From positions 13,752,519 to 13,816,518 of the forward strand of contig OX123193.2 of NCBI GenBank assembly GCA_944739405.2: a DNA stretch of 64,000 nt, in the 5' to 3' direction. Below the pieces are notes generated by a model. It made no database searches. It worked only from the letters and a program-made list of their open reading frames with translations, and had not been told where the DNA came from. A program made the translations under genes and the position numbers. Origin of the DNA: Euclidia mi (taxonomy: Eukaryota; Arthropoda; Insecta; Lepidoptera; Erebidae). Positions 10,535 to 21,950 of this stretch are shown here, piece by piece (within the stretch, counting starts at the first letter, position 1; every line of letters begins with the position of its first letter).

Positions 10535-11424
10535 CCGCTTGACCGCTAGCGCCAATTCGCCGAATTCACTTGACCGCTCACGTTCTAAACAAAATGTCGC
10601 GCCGCCGCTCGCCAGATGGGCGCGCTAACATAAACATTTATTGTTGATAAGTCGGTAACATGAGTAAGTTGAAATGATGTTTTTCTTCAACCTTATAAAT
10701 GACTCTTTCAAGTCGTATGAATGCTTTGTTGATATTTACTTTCTAATTTATTATACTTAGCAGCGAACATTGACTTTCGTTGAAAAATGCACTTTGTGTA
10801 TTTTAAACAGGATTATTTTAAAAAGTAAATCGATGACATACATATTTTATGAGTTTTAACTGTAGAGGGATTCTATCTACACCGAATTAAATAAAAAAAA
10901 ACATGTATCATAGTATAAAAATATTTAATTACACGCATACGACAAGCACGTAATTACTTAGCAGCGAACATTGACTATCGTTGAAAAAAACACTTTGTGT
11001 ATTTTAAACAGGATTATTTTAAAAAGTAAATCGATGACATACATATTTTATGAGTTTTAACTATAGAGTGATTCTATCTACACCGAATTAAATAAAAAAA
11101 ACATGTATCATAGTATAAAAATATTTAATTACACGCATACGATAAGCACGTAATCACGGAGCGCGCGAAACAAAGAGTGGCATTTGACATTATTTTTTCG
11201 TTCCGGGTTAACGATTTTAAGACTTGCTTCGTATTTTTAGCATGAAAAAATGTTCAATGATTTGAATAGAACAGAGAAAAATAATTTAAAACATTCCGTA
11301 ATAGAAAGAAACAGTAAATTCAGACCGAGTATAGCGCTGTAACCAAAAAGGGAAAATAGTCACTTGTGCGCGGTCTACGGCATTTCGAAAAAGGGAGAAT
11401 AGTCACTTGTGCGCGGTCAAGCGG
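10535..11424. mobile_element. Non-autonomous DNA transposon with 12-bp TIRs and TTAT target duplication
   Basis: The element begins CCGCTTGACCGC at 10535 and ends with its exact complement GCGGTCAAGCGG at 11424. TTAT flanks both sides (10531-10534 and 11425-11428). Deleting the element and one TTAT restores the LINE 2 reading frame GFIMRST, as in LINE 1 GFIMRSS, which fixes the boundaries well. Inside the right end, a 30-bp block containing TAGTCACTTGTGCGCGGTC occurs twice. The centre holds two tandem 201-bp units. There is no transposase frame. A 4-bp TTAT duplication with these termini does not match piggyBac (TTAA) or Tc1/mariner (TA); I cannot name the superfamily. Confidence 0.85.
10755..11157. 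repeat. Two tandem units of 201 bp
   Basis: ACTTAGCAGCGAACATTGAC recurs at 10755 and 10956, and the whole unit down to CACGTAAT(T/C)AC repeats with only a few substitutions. It lies wholly inside the TTAT-flanked transposon, so it is internal structure of that element. Confidence 0.9.
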
Positions 11425-14042
11425 TTATAAAGCCGTACATACGATATGCGTTTTTCGCAATCTTCTCCATGTGTTGATCTAGGTGGAGTTTGTTTTCCAA
11501 CAGCACTCCAAGATCTCGTACAGTAGATGATTTTACCTAAACTACGTTATTAATTTTGTATAACCTTGAAATAATGTTTTTGTTTTTGGTGAATGAGATA
11601 CTGACACACTTAGAAATATTTAAGTGAATTTTATTTTCAACACAATACTTGGACAGACGATCTAGGTCCTCCTGTAGTAGGCAACTATCAGCAAAATTTT
11701 TTATGGGTCTGTATAATTTTAAATCATTGGCATATAATAAAAACTTTGAGTGCCTAAAACAATTTGCAATATCATTGATAAATAGAATGAATAAAAAAGG
11801 GCATAGAATTGAGCCTTAAGAGATTTGGGATCTATTGGTGATGTAAGAGCAGAACCAACGAACTAGATCACCCCTTATTCCATTATACGCAAGTTTATTT
11901 AGGAGTAATGTATGATCCACCGTGTCGAATTTTTTTAAATAAATAGTCCGTAAAAATTAGCAGATTTGTTGTAGTCGATTTTCTTTTGATGAAACCATGT
12001 TGTTTGTCAATAATAACTCTATAGATGATCTGATGTATAGACTCGTGGACAAGTCTCTCGAAAAGCTTCGACAAGGTGGACAAAAAAGAAATTGGACGAT
12101 AATTTTCTACTTCGAACCAGCTTTATGCACAGGTGTTATATAAGCTATTTTCCACAGTTTTGGAAAAGTACCTTCAGAGATGCATCTGTTGTATATAATA
12201 TTTAATGGAATACAAATACTATTAGCTGTTTGTTTAAGAAAATAAGGAGGCAGACCATCTGGTCCGGAACCCTTTGTTGTGTCTAAGGCTTTTAGTGACT
12301 TTAAGACCTGTGCTTGGCTAAACGTTATACTATCTATGAGCGTGCAATTATTAACGTTGACATCAGGTGGCGACCATTTGTTACTTATGTATGTAGAATC
12401 ATTGTATACCGAGTGAAAGAAATCCTTGAACATTTCGCAGATCTTAACCGGATCGCTAGATGACTGATTTTTGTAACACATAGTAGATGGTATCCCTGTA
12501 TTACCTTTTCGGTTAGAGACATAAGTCCACAAGTGCTTTACATTTCTTTTAATATTTTTCTCTACAGAGGTAATATAACGCACATAATTACTTTTACACT
12601 CATTGGTGAACCTGCGCCGAAGAAAAGAAAATTGTTCGTAGTCAGATATGTTCTTATATTGTTTCCACTTTATCCATGCTTTATTTTTATTTCTAAAAAT
12701 ACGAATAAATGATGGGGAAAATCATATGGGAAATTTTGATGTATTTAATCTGGATTTGGGAGTATTATTTTTTATTTAACCAAAAATAAGGTCATAAAAG
12801 GTGTCGATGCATTCTTCGGCTGACAGCCCAGATAGAATAGTATCTCAATCAAGTCCACCAATTTCTTTATTGATTGTAGTATAATCGGCTTTATAATAAT
12901 TATATTTTATTATTCTTGCATGCTTAATTGTTTTGGGTCTAAAGTTATATTGAACGATAGCATAAAAAGGTGGGTGATAATTATCAGGCGGTAGTAAAGG
13001 ACACGGTGGTATATGTATTGGACAATCACAATTACATATTAATAAATCAAGAATGTGTTTTTTACAATTTTGAAGGTAATTATACTGGGAGGCACTAAGT
13101 AGGGTCATAAAATTGTCCAAATGTCCACAGATAGATTTTGAGCCATGACACAATAACGCATTTGAGGAGTGGTCTAATATTGGCTGCCAATTAATATCTG
13201 GTAAGTTATAATCACCTAGTAAACAATAGTGGTAAATAGTTGACTATCCACCAGGTGTTGAATATCGTCAAAGTAAGAGATATAGACTTCATTGGGACAC
13301 TTAGGTGGTATATAAACGGCACTAATCAGAACTTTTTCTTGATCGGCACCTGACACCTGAATGGATACATTCTCAAAATTTGAAACACTTAAATTGGTAG
13401 CAACAAACTCTGAGCCCAAATGTTTCAATGCCGCTATAAGGACGCCACCCCCTTCCTTTTTATTTGTGGCTACGCGGTCACGATCACATCTGTATACCGA
13501 ATAGCGTTCGTCTATAAATTCATTATCAAATATCTCAGGGGTAAGCCAGGTCTCAGTCAGTACAATAATGTCATAACAGCTTGACAAAATGTTCATGTAC
13601 AACATATTCAGTTTTGTGCGGATACCTCTACATAATAATATAGCTAAATTATTTACCATTGTTAATTAAATGAAGCATGTATTCATATATGCAGAAGTTA
13701 TAACATAAACATATTATTGTTACACATACCAAAAAGACTTATTGGCTGCAGCTACAAGAGTAATCCCTGATTGAAGTCCAGACCGCTAATATACTAGAGA
13801 AGTAGTTAAAAATATATAAGTAAGCATTGCTAATAGTTGTAATTGCAATAACAGTAGATATATCTGCATCAGTATACTGTAGACAAAAGAATAGCTATGT
13901 TTTATATAATTAAAGCTAAAGTAAACGTTATATACAAAAAATAACAAATTAAAGCATGTCATGCCGTTATAGTGGAGAATAATTTTTACTAACAAATGAT
14001 GTATACCTAATTGAATATGGTGTATACCTAATTATATATGGT

Positions 14043-15051
14043 TTATTGCTTATTTTGACCAGAGTTGGGCTTGATTTTATTGATGTCATGTGTGGACCGT
14101 ATCGCAATAGCTGGTGCCGCGTCGATCTCTCGCACAAGAATTGTCGAGTGCTTAACCCAGACGTATTTATAATTATTTTTTCTTGCCGCGTCTCGTACTT
14201 GACGAAATAACAGCTTTTTCTTCAATGTCAGATGTTCATGCATATATATCAGTTGAGTAGTACCTGAGAACCCCAACTGTTCAGTGTTCAATCCCTTTGC
14301 CAGCCGAAATGAGCTCAGCAGATTATCTCGTAGAATACGCGAGCTCAACTTTACAATGATGTTTTTTGGCTTTTTATTTTCTTTATGTGCATGGGGTACT
14401 CTATGTATAGCTAAGATATCTTTGTGAGATAGAGTGAACTTCAACTGAGCGCAAATACTATCCATGAGTTAAAAGGTTTTCATTGCGTTTCTCGGGAACA
14501 TTACATAACTCCAAATTAGTTTGTCGAGCTTGTTCTTCAAGGGAATCAATCTTAACCTCCAAATTGCTGACAACATTCTGCATAATTTCGGTATGCGCGC
14601 TCTGACTACAAGTAGAATCAAGCTGTTTCTTAAAGTCTTGCTGTTGTTCCATCGTATATTCAGTAGATTTTTTTATTGATGCAATGTCCTCTTTGATTTC
14701 GCGCTGCTTCGATTCAAGCTTACTCACTCGAGTCTCCAAATTTTTGTGATCCAATTGCAAATTATTTAATTCCGTTTTTATATCAGTAGCCGTTTGAGAA
14801 ACTGATGCGAGATCTTTCTGGATGTCCTTAATATTTTGCTATATTTTAGTCATTGCGTTGTCCAAATCTCCACGCAACTCATAAATATTTTTTGTTAAGT
14901 TCTTGCGAAAGTGTTTTAATCGCCTCGCCAATATCATTCTCGAGTTGTTTCCGTCTTCTCTGAGTTACATTCGTTCCACTAGTCGCAGTATCAGATAAAT
15001 CAGAAGTAGAGGAAAGTTTTGATTTTGGTGACTTAGGCATATTCCGCTGCA
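14043..15051 (-). pseudogene. LINE 2 ORF1, broken
   Basis: The start at about 15051 gives MQRNMPKSPKSKLSS and a serine-rich, basic N-terminus without a zinc finger. A long coiled-coil region follows (KNLETRVSKLESKQREIKED, NLEVKIDSLEEQARQTNLEL). The FP-like domain comes after NVPEKRNENL and continues as ILAIHRVPHAHKENKKPKNI, QLIYMHEHLTLKKKLLF and YKYVWVKHSTILVRE. Breaks are a frameshift near 14890 at a T-rich run, a stop near 14840, and a frameshift near 14460 between 14760-14458 and 14465-14043. Its role would be RNA binding for LINE 2. The domain order matches LINE 1 except for the missing finger. Confidence 0.75.
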
Positions 15052-15190
15052 TTATCAGAGATTGTTATAATGCGATCGAGACAATAATTAATGTCAATTC
15101 TACTCGCCTATTTCGCAGCGCGCTCCTCATGTACCGGTGGCGTAGCGTGAACAGACACCGTCTCGATGCGACGCGCACAAGTGGTCGACG

Positions 15191-15645
15191 GTTCAAACCT
15201 CGGCAAGCAGTCGGTTGGCTTTTTCCAATGTATTTAAATTATATATTTAAAATTGTCTTTACTCACCCGTGAGAGCGGGATGGCGCAATACAATTTCTAA
15301 TATGGCTGCGGCATCAAATGGGCACTTCCACAAGATAGTACGAGAGGTACCGAGTTGTATAAAGTAATTAAATGAGAACAATTCACTAAATTATATTTTA
15401 TTAAATAGTTGATTGAATCAGGCGTTACTTGGCGGAACTCCATTGTAACCTAATAGAAGGAAAGAGGAACCCACCACGCACCCTCGGATTGACCACCCCA
15501 ACTATTGCAATAGAAAAAGGTTGACAATACCGAACTCCTCTAAAAGGATAAGGGATATAGGAATGGTATGGGTTCCAGGAATATACCTGACTTGCAGTAT
15601 CCCGCTGTATGCGCCGACTATTCCTCGACACGTGTTTTGCCTCTG
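15191..15645. other. No gene seen
   Basis: Mixed sequence just beyond the presumed 5' end of LINE 2. GGTTCAAACC near 15192 fits a pol III B box and could belong to a decayed SINE or to the LINE 5' UTR. The short ORFs at 15425-15655 (minus) and 15521-15727 (plus) overlap the hairpin and show no motif. Confidence 0.3.
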
Positions 15646-15707
15646 CACGAGGCATCCTCAGAAGCGATGGGCAATGAGGTGCCCATCGCTCCTGAGGATG
15701 CCTCGTG
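15646..15707. repeat. Near-perfect hairpin, 28-bp arms and 6-nt loop
   Basis: The left arm 15646-15673 begins CACGAGGCATCCTCAG and the right arm 15680-15707 ends CTGAGGATGCCTCGTG. One mismatch occurs in 28 pairs, and the loop is ATGAGG. Such compact, almost perfect palindromes often arise by template switching or mark a transposon end. No terminator function is implied. Confidence 0.9.
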
Positions 15708-17587
15708 ATGTCGTGACAATGACCTAACTTTCAACAGTGTGAGATGAGTCCTCTGCCCAGTAGTGGGATAGATTTAATACAGGATTGTTGTGAAAACGAG
15801 ACTCTCACACTGGGTATGAATCCATTGTCGTGGGGAGTGCCAAGAAGTTAAACTTGAGTTGTAGAGTGTGGTTTTAGCTATTTGTGTGAGTCACAAATGG
15901 TCGTTTCCAATCTGGGTATTCTTTAAACACGAATGTTTGTTATATTTCCTAGCTACAGGATTAAGCCATAATGCGCATAGTGCCTTTGAAAACTGTTATG
16001 TAACATTAATCTTTAAAATAAACTCTCTCATTATTTTACATTAACTGATATAACTTATTATGTTTTATTTATGTTCTCAGTATTACATATTAGTAATGAA
16101 GTTATTTGTTTGTTTCTACTAAATCTAGGTCATAGTTATATAAGCAATAATTACATCCTAAATAACATACATAAGGTTTAACACAATACATCATCGTTAA
16201 AAGGTGTGCTACGCGCCTACGGCGTAGCAAAGCAGCACGGCTTAAGGCGCTGTCCTAAGCGACTGTTTTGGTAAATGAGGGGGTGAAGCAGGGGAGGTGA
16301 AGGGAGCTTAGCTCCGTCTACTGCGGGGCGTCCCCCTTCATTCTCGTCGCGTGCGGCCGTATTCTGGCGACATCCGTATTCCAATATTTCAAAATCGCAA
16401 GCAAAACGTTTTAGCATATTGAATTGAGATACTGATATTAAAATTTATATTACATACATCAATCTGTTTGTACAATATAGGCATAGCGCAATTTTTGTTC
16501 TCAGTGCAGCCATGAGCAAAACTGGTTTACATTAGACGTTATAGGTATTAAATGTTGACGAAAGTAGGTAAATACCTACGTGCCGTAAAATGATAAAAAT
16601 AATTAAGTCAGTTCCATGTATGGAGAGGCCATTATTATGTTTGTTTTGTTTTTGTATAAAAATAGTGAAGCAGTTCATAGAATACCTACATCTAATTCCA
16701 TTCCTGACAGTTTTCAAATCTGTTTTGCAATAAATTGGCTGTGACATACGGGCGGACAGACAGACAGACATTGCGAATCTATAAGGGTTCCGTTTTTACA
16801 ATTTTTGGCTACGGCACCCTAAAAATCACAATACTGCTCTACTAAGCGCAAAAGCCGTATCTCAACTAAAGCGAGTTACGAGATAATTGAAGTTTAGTAA
16901 AAGATGATTTCTTTTATTTATTTATGCATGTTTATTGTTATTATAGGTATAATTATTATGGCAAAGGTTTCGAAATACGTCGCCGTTTTTAGGGGTTGTG
17001 AGTAATTGGAGAGGGAGCAGGGGAGGTCTTGAAACCCCCCTCACCATTTTCACTAGCCGGAAATACTTGGTTTCCTCTGAAAAAAAATATCTCCAAACAT
17101 CGGTGTGTATGGCACTGCCAACTTCCACATTCATCACACTAGTTTAATAAACTAAGTTTGTCGGAGCCCTGCGAAGGGCTCCTATTTTCGGATTAAGGGT
17201 CAAAAGAGAACCTAACATAACCTATTTATTTACTTATTACAGTCGCACCTAACCCAAGGCACTCGAAAGCAATGACGCACAAATTTGACATTAGCTGTCA
17301 ATATGATCATTCCAAGATGGCAGTTTTGCGTTTCGTTTCACGTTTTTCACATAAAACCTAAAAATTACATTTGTAAAACTGTACCAAAGTATAAAAACTA
17401 TGTTCCGTTTTCATTATTGCCGAAGTATTTATGAAATTTTGGAAATTGTTTATGGAAAAATATAAAAAATCAAAGAAAACAAATATTAAAAGATATTTAT
17501 TAAATTCATTTATAATTTATTAACGAAATACAGAGTTTACAGCTCATCAAAAGTTAGCTGTCTGCTACAACCCGGTTTTCTTTATTC
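15708..17587. other. No gene; old dispersed repeat fragments
   Basis: 15720-15790 includes CCTCTGCCCAGTAGTGGGAT, resembling the CCCAGCAGTGGGACA end of the RTE copy at 24716-25394. 16210-16420 is a GC-richer patch with no supported frame. 16745-16830 has a (CAGA)n run and then CGAATCTATAAGGGTTCCGT and GGCTACGGCACCCTAAAA, a phrase I recognise as a widespread repeat in lepidopteran genomes. The rest is AT-rich. Confidence 0.4.
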
Positions 17588-18400
17588 TCATTGAATGTTA
17601 AAGGCAGTGTGTGAGGTGATAAGACTTATTATTTGCTGTTGTTCACGAGGCACAGTTTCATTTACTTTCCTTTTACGGCTTGGTATTGTATAAATTTCAA
17701 GCACTGATGAAACATTTTCCTCTCCGTGATCTCGCAATGTCATCCCTTGAGCTTGACGAGATTCAACAATTTCAGGCAACTGCCAATTCATATAAAACGC
17801 CACAAGCTTTTCTTCTACCAGAAAACATCATCTCTTTCTATAATTTCTATTTTTAGTGGTATACTTTCGCCACTCCACACAGCAAATAAACACTTTTGTT
17901 TGCGTGTAACGTGGCGTTGCCCCTGAATTTGGTAATAACAATTACAATATTTGTTTAGACTAGTCAGTTCACTTTTGTATCATGTTTCCATATTTGTATT
18001 TTATTTGCTCTTATACTATTCTCCAGGCCATTCTTATAGGCAACTATAGAACAATAAATTTCCGCAATCGTGTTTGGACCTATTAATCTATCTGGCGTGG
18101 CACCAATAAACGGAAAATCCACAAGGCTCGATTGTTACATTTTCTTGCTTCGCCAGTTGTTGCAAAGCCAGTTGTTCATTTTAGATTCCATGCGCAACTG
18201 ATTTTACATTGCAAATATTTTATTTGAACAAAATATTTTTTACTAAGTTGGCTTTACTGCTGTTATCTCTTCTTTTTACCACTATACAAAAATTTCAATC
18301 TGTCAACATATTTTTACGCAATTCGAACCAGTCACTGCTATCCCTCTTGTAATTTTTGCTTATCACTACGGAACTTGAGTCAAATTTGTTAAAAAAATTG
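17588..18400 (-). pseudogene. YqaJ-type viral recombinase/exonuclease pseudogene
   Basis: YqaJ proteins are lambda-exonuclease-like 5'-3' nucleases. Reading leftwards, SSDWFELRKNMLT (18297-18340) matches the N-terminal SxxWxxLRxxxLTAS motif. NVTIEPCGF and then FIGATPDRLIGPNTIAEI (about 18050-18112) match the core in which the Asp of the PD pair and the E-x-K triad lie. The last part reads AEIYCS where the family has EIKCP, so the catalytic Lys is lost. A frameshifted block near 17880-17950 still shows the IQGQLHVT-like motif. 17803-17588 gives AFYMNWQLPEIVESRQAQGM, the usual helix near the C-terminus. Several stops and frameshifts make it dead. Insect ISL2EU/IS4EU DNA transposons are known to carry a YqaJ protein beside the transposase, so this is probably one of those. 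A captured viral gene is an alternative. No transposase is visible nearby. Confidence 0.6.
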
Positions 18401-18561
18401 TTTGGCATTTCTTGGCTAGCTGTTGAACAGATCGTGTTAGGAATGACTGAAGTCAAATGTGTGTAAGACGTTGCAGAACTGTTATCTTTAACTTCACTGT
18501 AATTACAATAATGATAATTAGTTACGTACTTTGGCCACACGCTCACACGAAAAACAAACAA

Positions 18562-21500
18562 ACAAACAACGTACTTTATTATTAAAAAAATACTATATCT
18601 TGTGTTATAGCAAACAGAGAAGTCACCTTCTTACTTATAAATGATTGATTTTAGAAATTAAAAAGATATTAGATGTATTGAGACATACCTAATAGTTTAT
18701 GAATAATCAAAGTTTTACCCGATGTACCTAAAAAGGTTTATGTTCAAAACGCAATAATACAACATTCGTTACCGCTTGTGTGCGGATTGCGGAGCGCCAT
18801 ATTAGCGCTGTCATCATTATTGTTCGCCGTGGCGGCATCTTAGCGCTCAAGGCGCTCTGACAAGCTAATGAATTTGAAATATAGGTACATAAAATGATTC
18901 GATTTTATGTTATTACTCTTTCAAAAATAAAACTGTGGCAGCTATGTATTGTGAGAATAATTTATATAATTATATTATGCATAATCGATAATATATAAGT
19001 AACATAGTTAGTCATAAAAGACTCTTATGAAAATAATTTGTGTAAAAATGTTACATATTTCATAATCACTTGGCCATGGATGAATTTCTATTTTATTACG
19101 ACGCTTTCTTGTACAAACCCTTCGTAGAACTTCATTTCTCTAATTGTCCATATTTTATTCTTCTAATTATATATTTATAAGCACAAAAACAATAACACAT
19201 TAAACGCAACAAGAGTATAAACTTAGGTCCTAATTATATGTGCTTATAGTTACATGAAAATCCTATTTGATTCAAAGTATTCAGTCTATAACATAAAACA
19301 TGAAATTACGAACTCAAATCGGCGTATTATAATGACAAACAGGTTTACGTAAAATTTCATGCAGCGGAGACGCAAGCGACATGACCTATCTCTCACAGGG
19401 CTCATAGCCGAATGATGAGGTCTGGGCGGGGCGTAAACTAGCAACTGACACTCAGTACACCGCTTATGCTAATAAGGTTTAAATTGCTGAAGCGTTTGAT
19501 ATTGATGGGATCTACCGAGCGTCAAAATCATAGACGTTTGGCAGATTTTATGTAATTTTACAAAATATACACGTATAATATGAAAATAAATAGGGTAATT
19601 CTTTAGTTCATTAGATTTCCTACAATATTATCAAAAAAAATATGACAGCTTACGATCAAAATATTGCAAACAGTGAGACGAAAGATTATTTTCTGCCTCG
19701 ATTTTGTGATTTTTTTACCGTGATTCTATTTTACGTACATGAAAAATTCTTTCAAAAGTCTTTTGTTCAGACTTTTGACTTTAAGCTCTAATTTTTGCTA
19801 GTTTGTAATATGTACCGTTATGGCTAGATGCGCGACGAAAAATTAGGTGTTTCACGGCTTCTGAGGTATAACAGCGCCTTAACTGTCTATATATAATTGC
19901 GTAGCGTGTAACTTAAATGTAGTTCTCGTTGCGGATCTAAAGATAATGATCTTCATTTTAGGTACATTATAATATAATATATGTTTTGAAAAGGAATAGA
20001 TCTTTAGCAGCTAACTTATAATCTATTAGAATACCAGTATATATCAGTTGTAACAGTAGTAGCCAGTGAAATTTGATATCGATGTACCGCAATTTATATA
20101 GTGAGTGGAGCCTGAAGTTTACTTTTCAAATTGGAATAAAACTGCTTGCCAGATATTTTTTCTACCCCAATCACCGGTTGCTTCTTACTTATCTAATCGA
20201 CCGTGAATCGATCTCGTGATCAAATTTCTACCCACACGGATAAGGAGGCTATAATTTAATCCCGAGCCCAATCTGAGACTTCAAATTTGTGTGAGTTCAG
20301 ATTTTTCAAAGTACTTTATAAACTCGATACTTACCTACAATTAATTTGATAAAATTGTATAAAACAATGTGAAGGGAGCTTATTCAGCTTAGGTTTTAGT
20401 AATGCTATAAACATATAGAAATGTAAAATTGTTTACGTATTTATGAATAAATTATTTTTCAGAAAGACCTATAAAATAATGTTATTTTGAGACTTAAGTT
20501 TAGCAATCCGCATACTATAAAGCATCGTTCGGTCCGAAATGAAGCAAATTATTTGTTTAATTGTAGGTAATATTCAAAAAATAGTTATAGTTATGTCATG
20601 CGTACAGTTACGTGCATAGAATTGTGGTTTAAGCGTTCACCTCACCCTTGCAGTGGATTGCATGTTAGAGGTTCGATTTCCTTAAGTTGCTAGGAGTCTG
20701 CTTGCTTTTCGTCTCCGTTGTTCTAATAACAGTAAAGTACTCCGAAACATCAATTCACATTAGAGCGCCCTAAATGGTGAATGGTGATGGTTCTTTGTTC
20801 TTTACAGAGAAAATGAGACTTATGACCAGGTAGACAGTTTTTAAATAAGTACAAAATGAAACGAAAATAAATTAAATCACACTCATTTAATTATTCGACT
20901 ACTAGAATTAAAGATTTATAGACAATCGATTTGTTTGTTCAAAGTTCACTTAACTCAACCGCCGATGGGGAATAGTTCACCCGTAAGCTCATTAGCAGAA
21001 TAAATTAATTAAGTCGATTTCATCGGGCCGCGATCAGACCATCCGTGACTATGCATAATTGTACAAAGGAACGATTCTCTTGGGATGTCTGTCTGTCTTT
21101 GTAATGAATAAATGCATAAAGGAAAGTTCATGAACTTTTTGTGTGAGTTTCTGAATGTCGATGAGTAATATTATACGATTTTCTTTATGATGTGAGTGGG
21201 TTTTGATAAGTTTTACTAATTTTGAATTGACGTGGTGTAATGGTGTTACTGGCTATACCATTAAGGCGAGCTTACAGTACTTTTTAAGATTTTTGAGCAC
21301 CTGAAAGTCTCATGAACTATATTTTTTTAAATAAAATTATTAGGTATATAAAAGTTGAACATATCCACTAGTAGATCGTAAAGATAGAAAGACGATTTGG
21401 AATGATTGGCTCGATAAAAAAAAGTCAAACATGTACTATTTTTAAACGTGTACTGCTTTGAGATTCCATAATGAATTTATATGAAAGTTGTACCAATGGA

Positions 21501-21592
21501 AACAGATCTTTATTTTAAAATAAATGGTAAAAACAGATTTTGTAATTTCGTTATTACTTTTCTCTAAGAAAAAAATAGTCAGAATGTTGGCT
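18562..21592. other. Three kilobases without a supported gene
   Basis: AT-rich sequence with no long frame. At 18780-18860, two phrases, GGCGCCATATTAGCGCTGTCA-like and GGCGGCATCTTAGCGCT, repeat imperfectly. A tRNA-like fragment is listed separately near 20640. I could not recognise exons, promoters or ncRNA genes. Confidence 0.3.
20615..20790 (+). repeat. Decayed tRNA-derived SINE
   Basis: GTGGTTTAAGCGTTCACCTCACCC resembles the A-box side and GAGGTTCGATTTCC fits a B box, with spacing like the SINE family A copy at 30188-30403. TCCGTTGTTCTAATAACAGT follows in a comparable place. It is strongly diverged and not a functional tRNA: no complete cloverleaf is apparent. Confidence 0.45.
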
Positions 21593-21950
21593 TTACATCG
21601 CTCGCCGGGCATTCGTCACTGTACGTCGTTGCTCCGCAATATCAGAAAACCTCTGCCACCAGCTGTGCAAACGGAGGAGTTGCATTCGGTGGCAGTCTCC
21701 TAAGTGCGACACAAGCCACGTACATTGAACGAGTGGCGCAGGAGCGCGGGTGACGCAGGGGTCCATGGGCGGGGCGACAATCTCGCTCTGTGCGTCCATT
21801 GTGAGACTGACGGAAAACAAGCCAAGCAAGTATCGAATTGTGGCCAGAAGTAGCAACTGGTGACTGTGTCCGATTGCCGCCGAGCCGAGCACAGCCACTA
21901 CGGTTCTCTGTGATGGTGTGCCGTGTCGGCAGCAAAAAGTGTTTACGTTT
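21593..21950. other. GC-rich island of unknown nature
   Basis: About 350 bp of clearly higher GC than the surroundings, open on the minus strand in two overlapping frames (101 and 97 codons). Neither product shows a known motif, and overlapping frames are expected by chance in GC-rich DNA. It may be a fragment of an old element. I do not call a gene. Confidence 0.25.

Larger units (their letters stand above)
10001..13659 (-). pseudogene. LINE 2 ORF2 (endonuclease/reverse transcriptase), broken
   Basis: Fragments in several frames follow the LINE 1 ORF2 order. The endonuclease lies at 13659-13216 (IIVLTETWLTPE, GGGVLIA) and 13153-12845. The linker and fingers lie at about 12720-12107 (GSGPDGLPPYFL, LWKIAYITPVHKAGSK). 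12083-11895 holds QHGFIKRKSTTTNLLIF. Palm and thumb lie at about 11890-11430, and the C-terminal part at 10534-10001 (SQLEYAAAIWNPYYN). Motif A is lost: the frame runs from TDYLFK straight to FDTVDH with about 20 codons missing, so its catalytic Asp is gone. Motif C at 11723-11734 reads YAND instead of YADD. The PQGS block is also damaged. At codon GFI|MRS the ORF is cut by the 890-bp transposon. Three independent hits make it inactive. Confidence 0.85.
9787..15190 (-). mobile_element. LINE 2: degenerate CR1/Jockey-group LINE, minus strand
   Basis: Reading from right to left: a GC-rich 5' UTR (about 15190-15052), ORF1 remnants (15051-14043), a spacer, ORF2 remnants (13659-10001), a 3' UTR, and an (AATA)n-type tail near 9800-9815. 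The order matches LINEs 1 and 3, but the sequences differ enough to be a separate subfamily: ORF1 starts MQRNMPKSPKSKLSS with no PHD finger. An unrelated 890-bp transposon (10535-11424) splits ORF2. The element is plainly dead. Confidence 0.8.

Noticed and set aside
10755..11157. CRISPR-like or satellite array
   Set aside because: Only two 201-bp units with no spacer structure, inside a transposon. No CRISPR pattern occurs anywhere in the window.
21593..21935. Overlapping 101- and 97-codon minus ORFs
   Set aside because: Expected by chance in this GC-rich patch; no known motif in either product.
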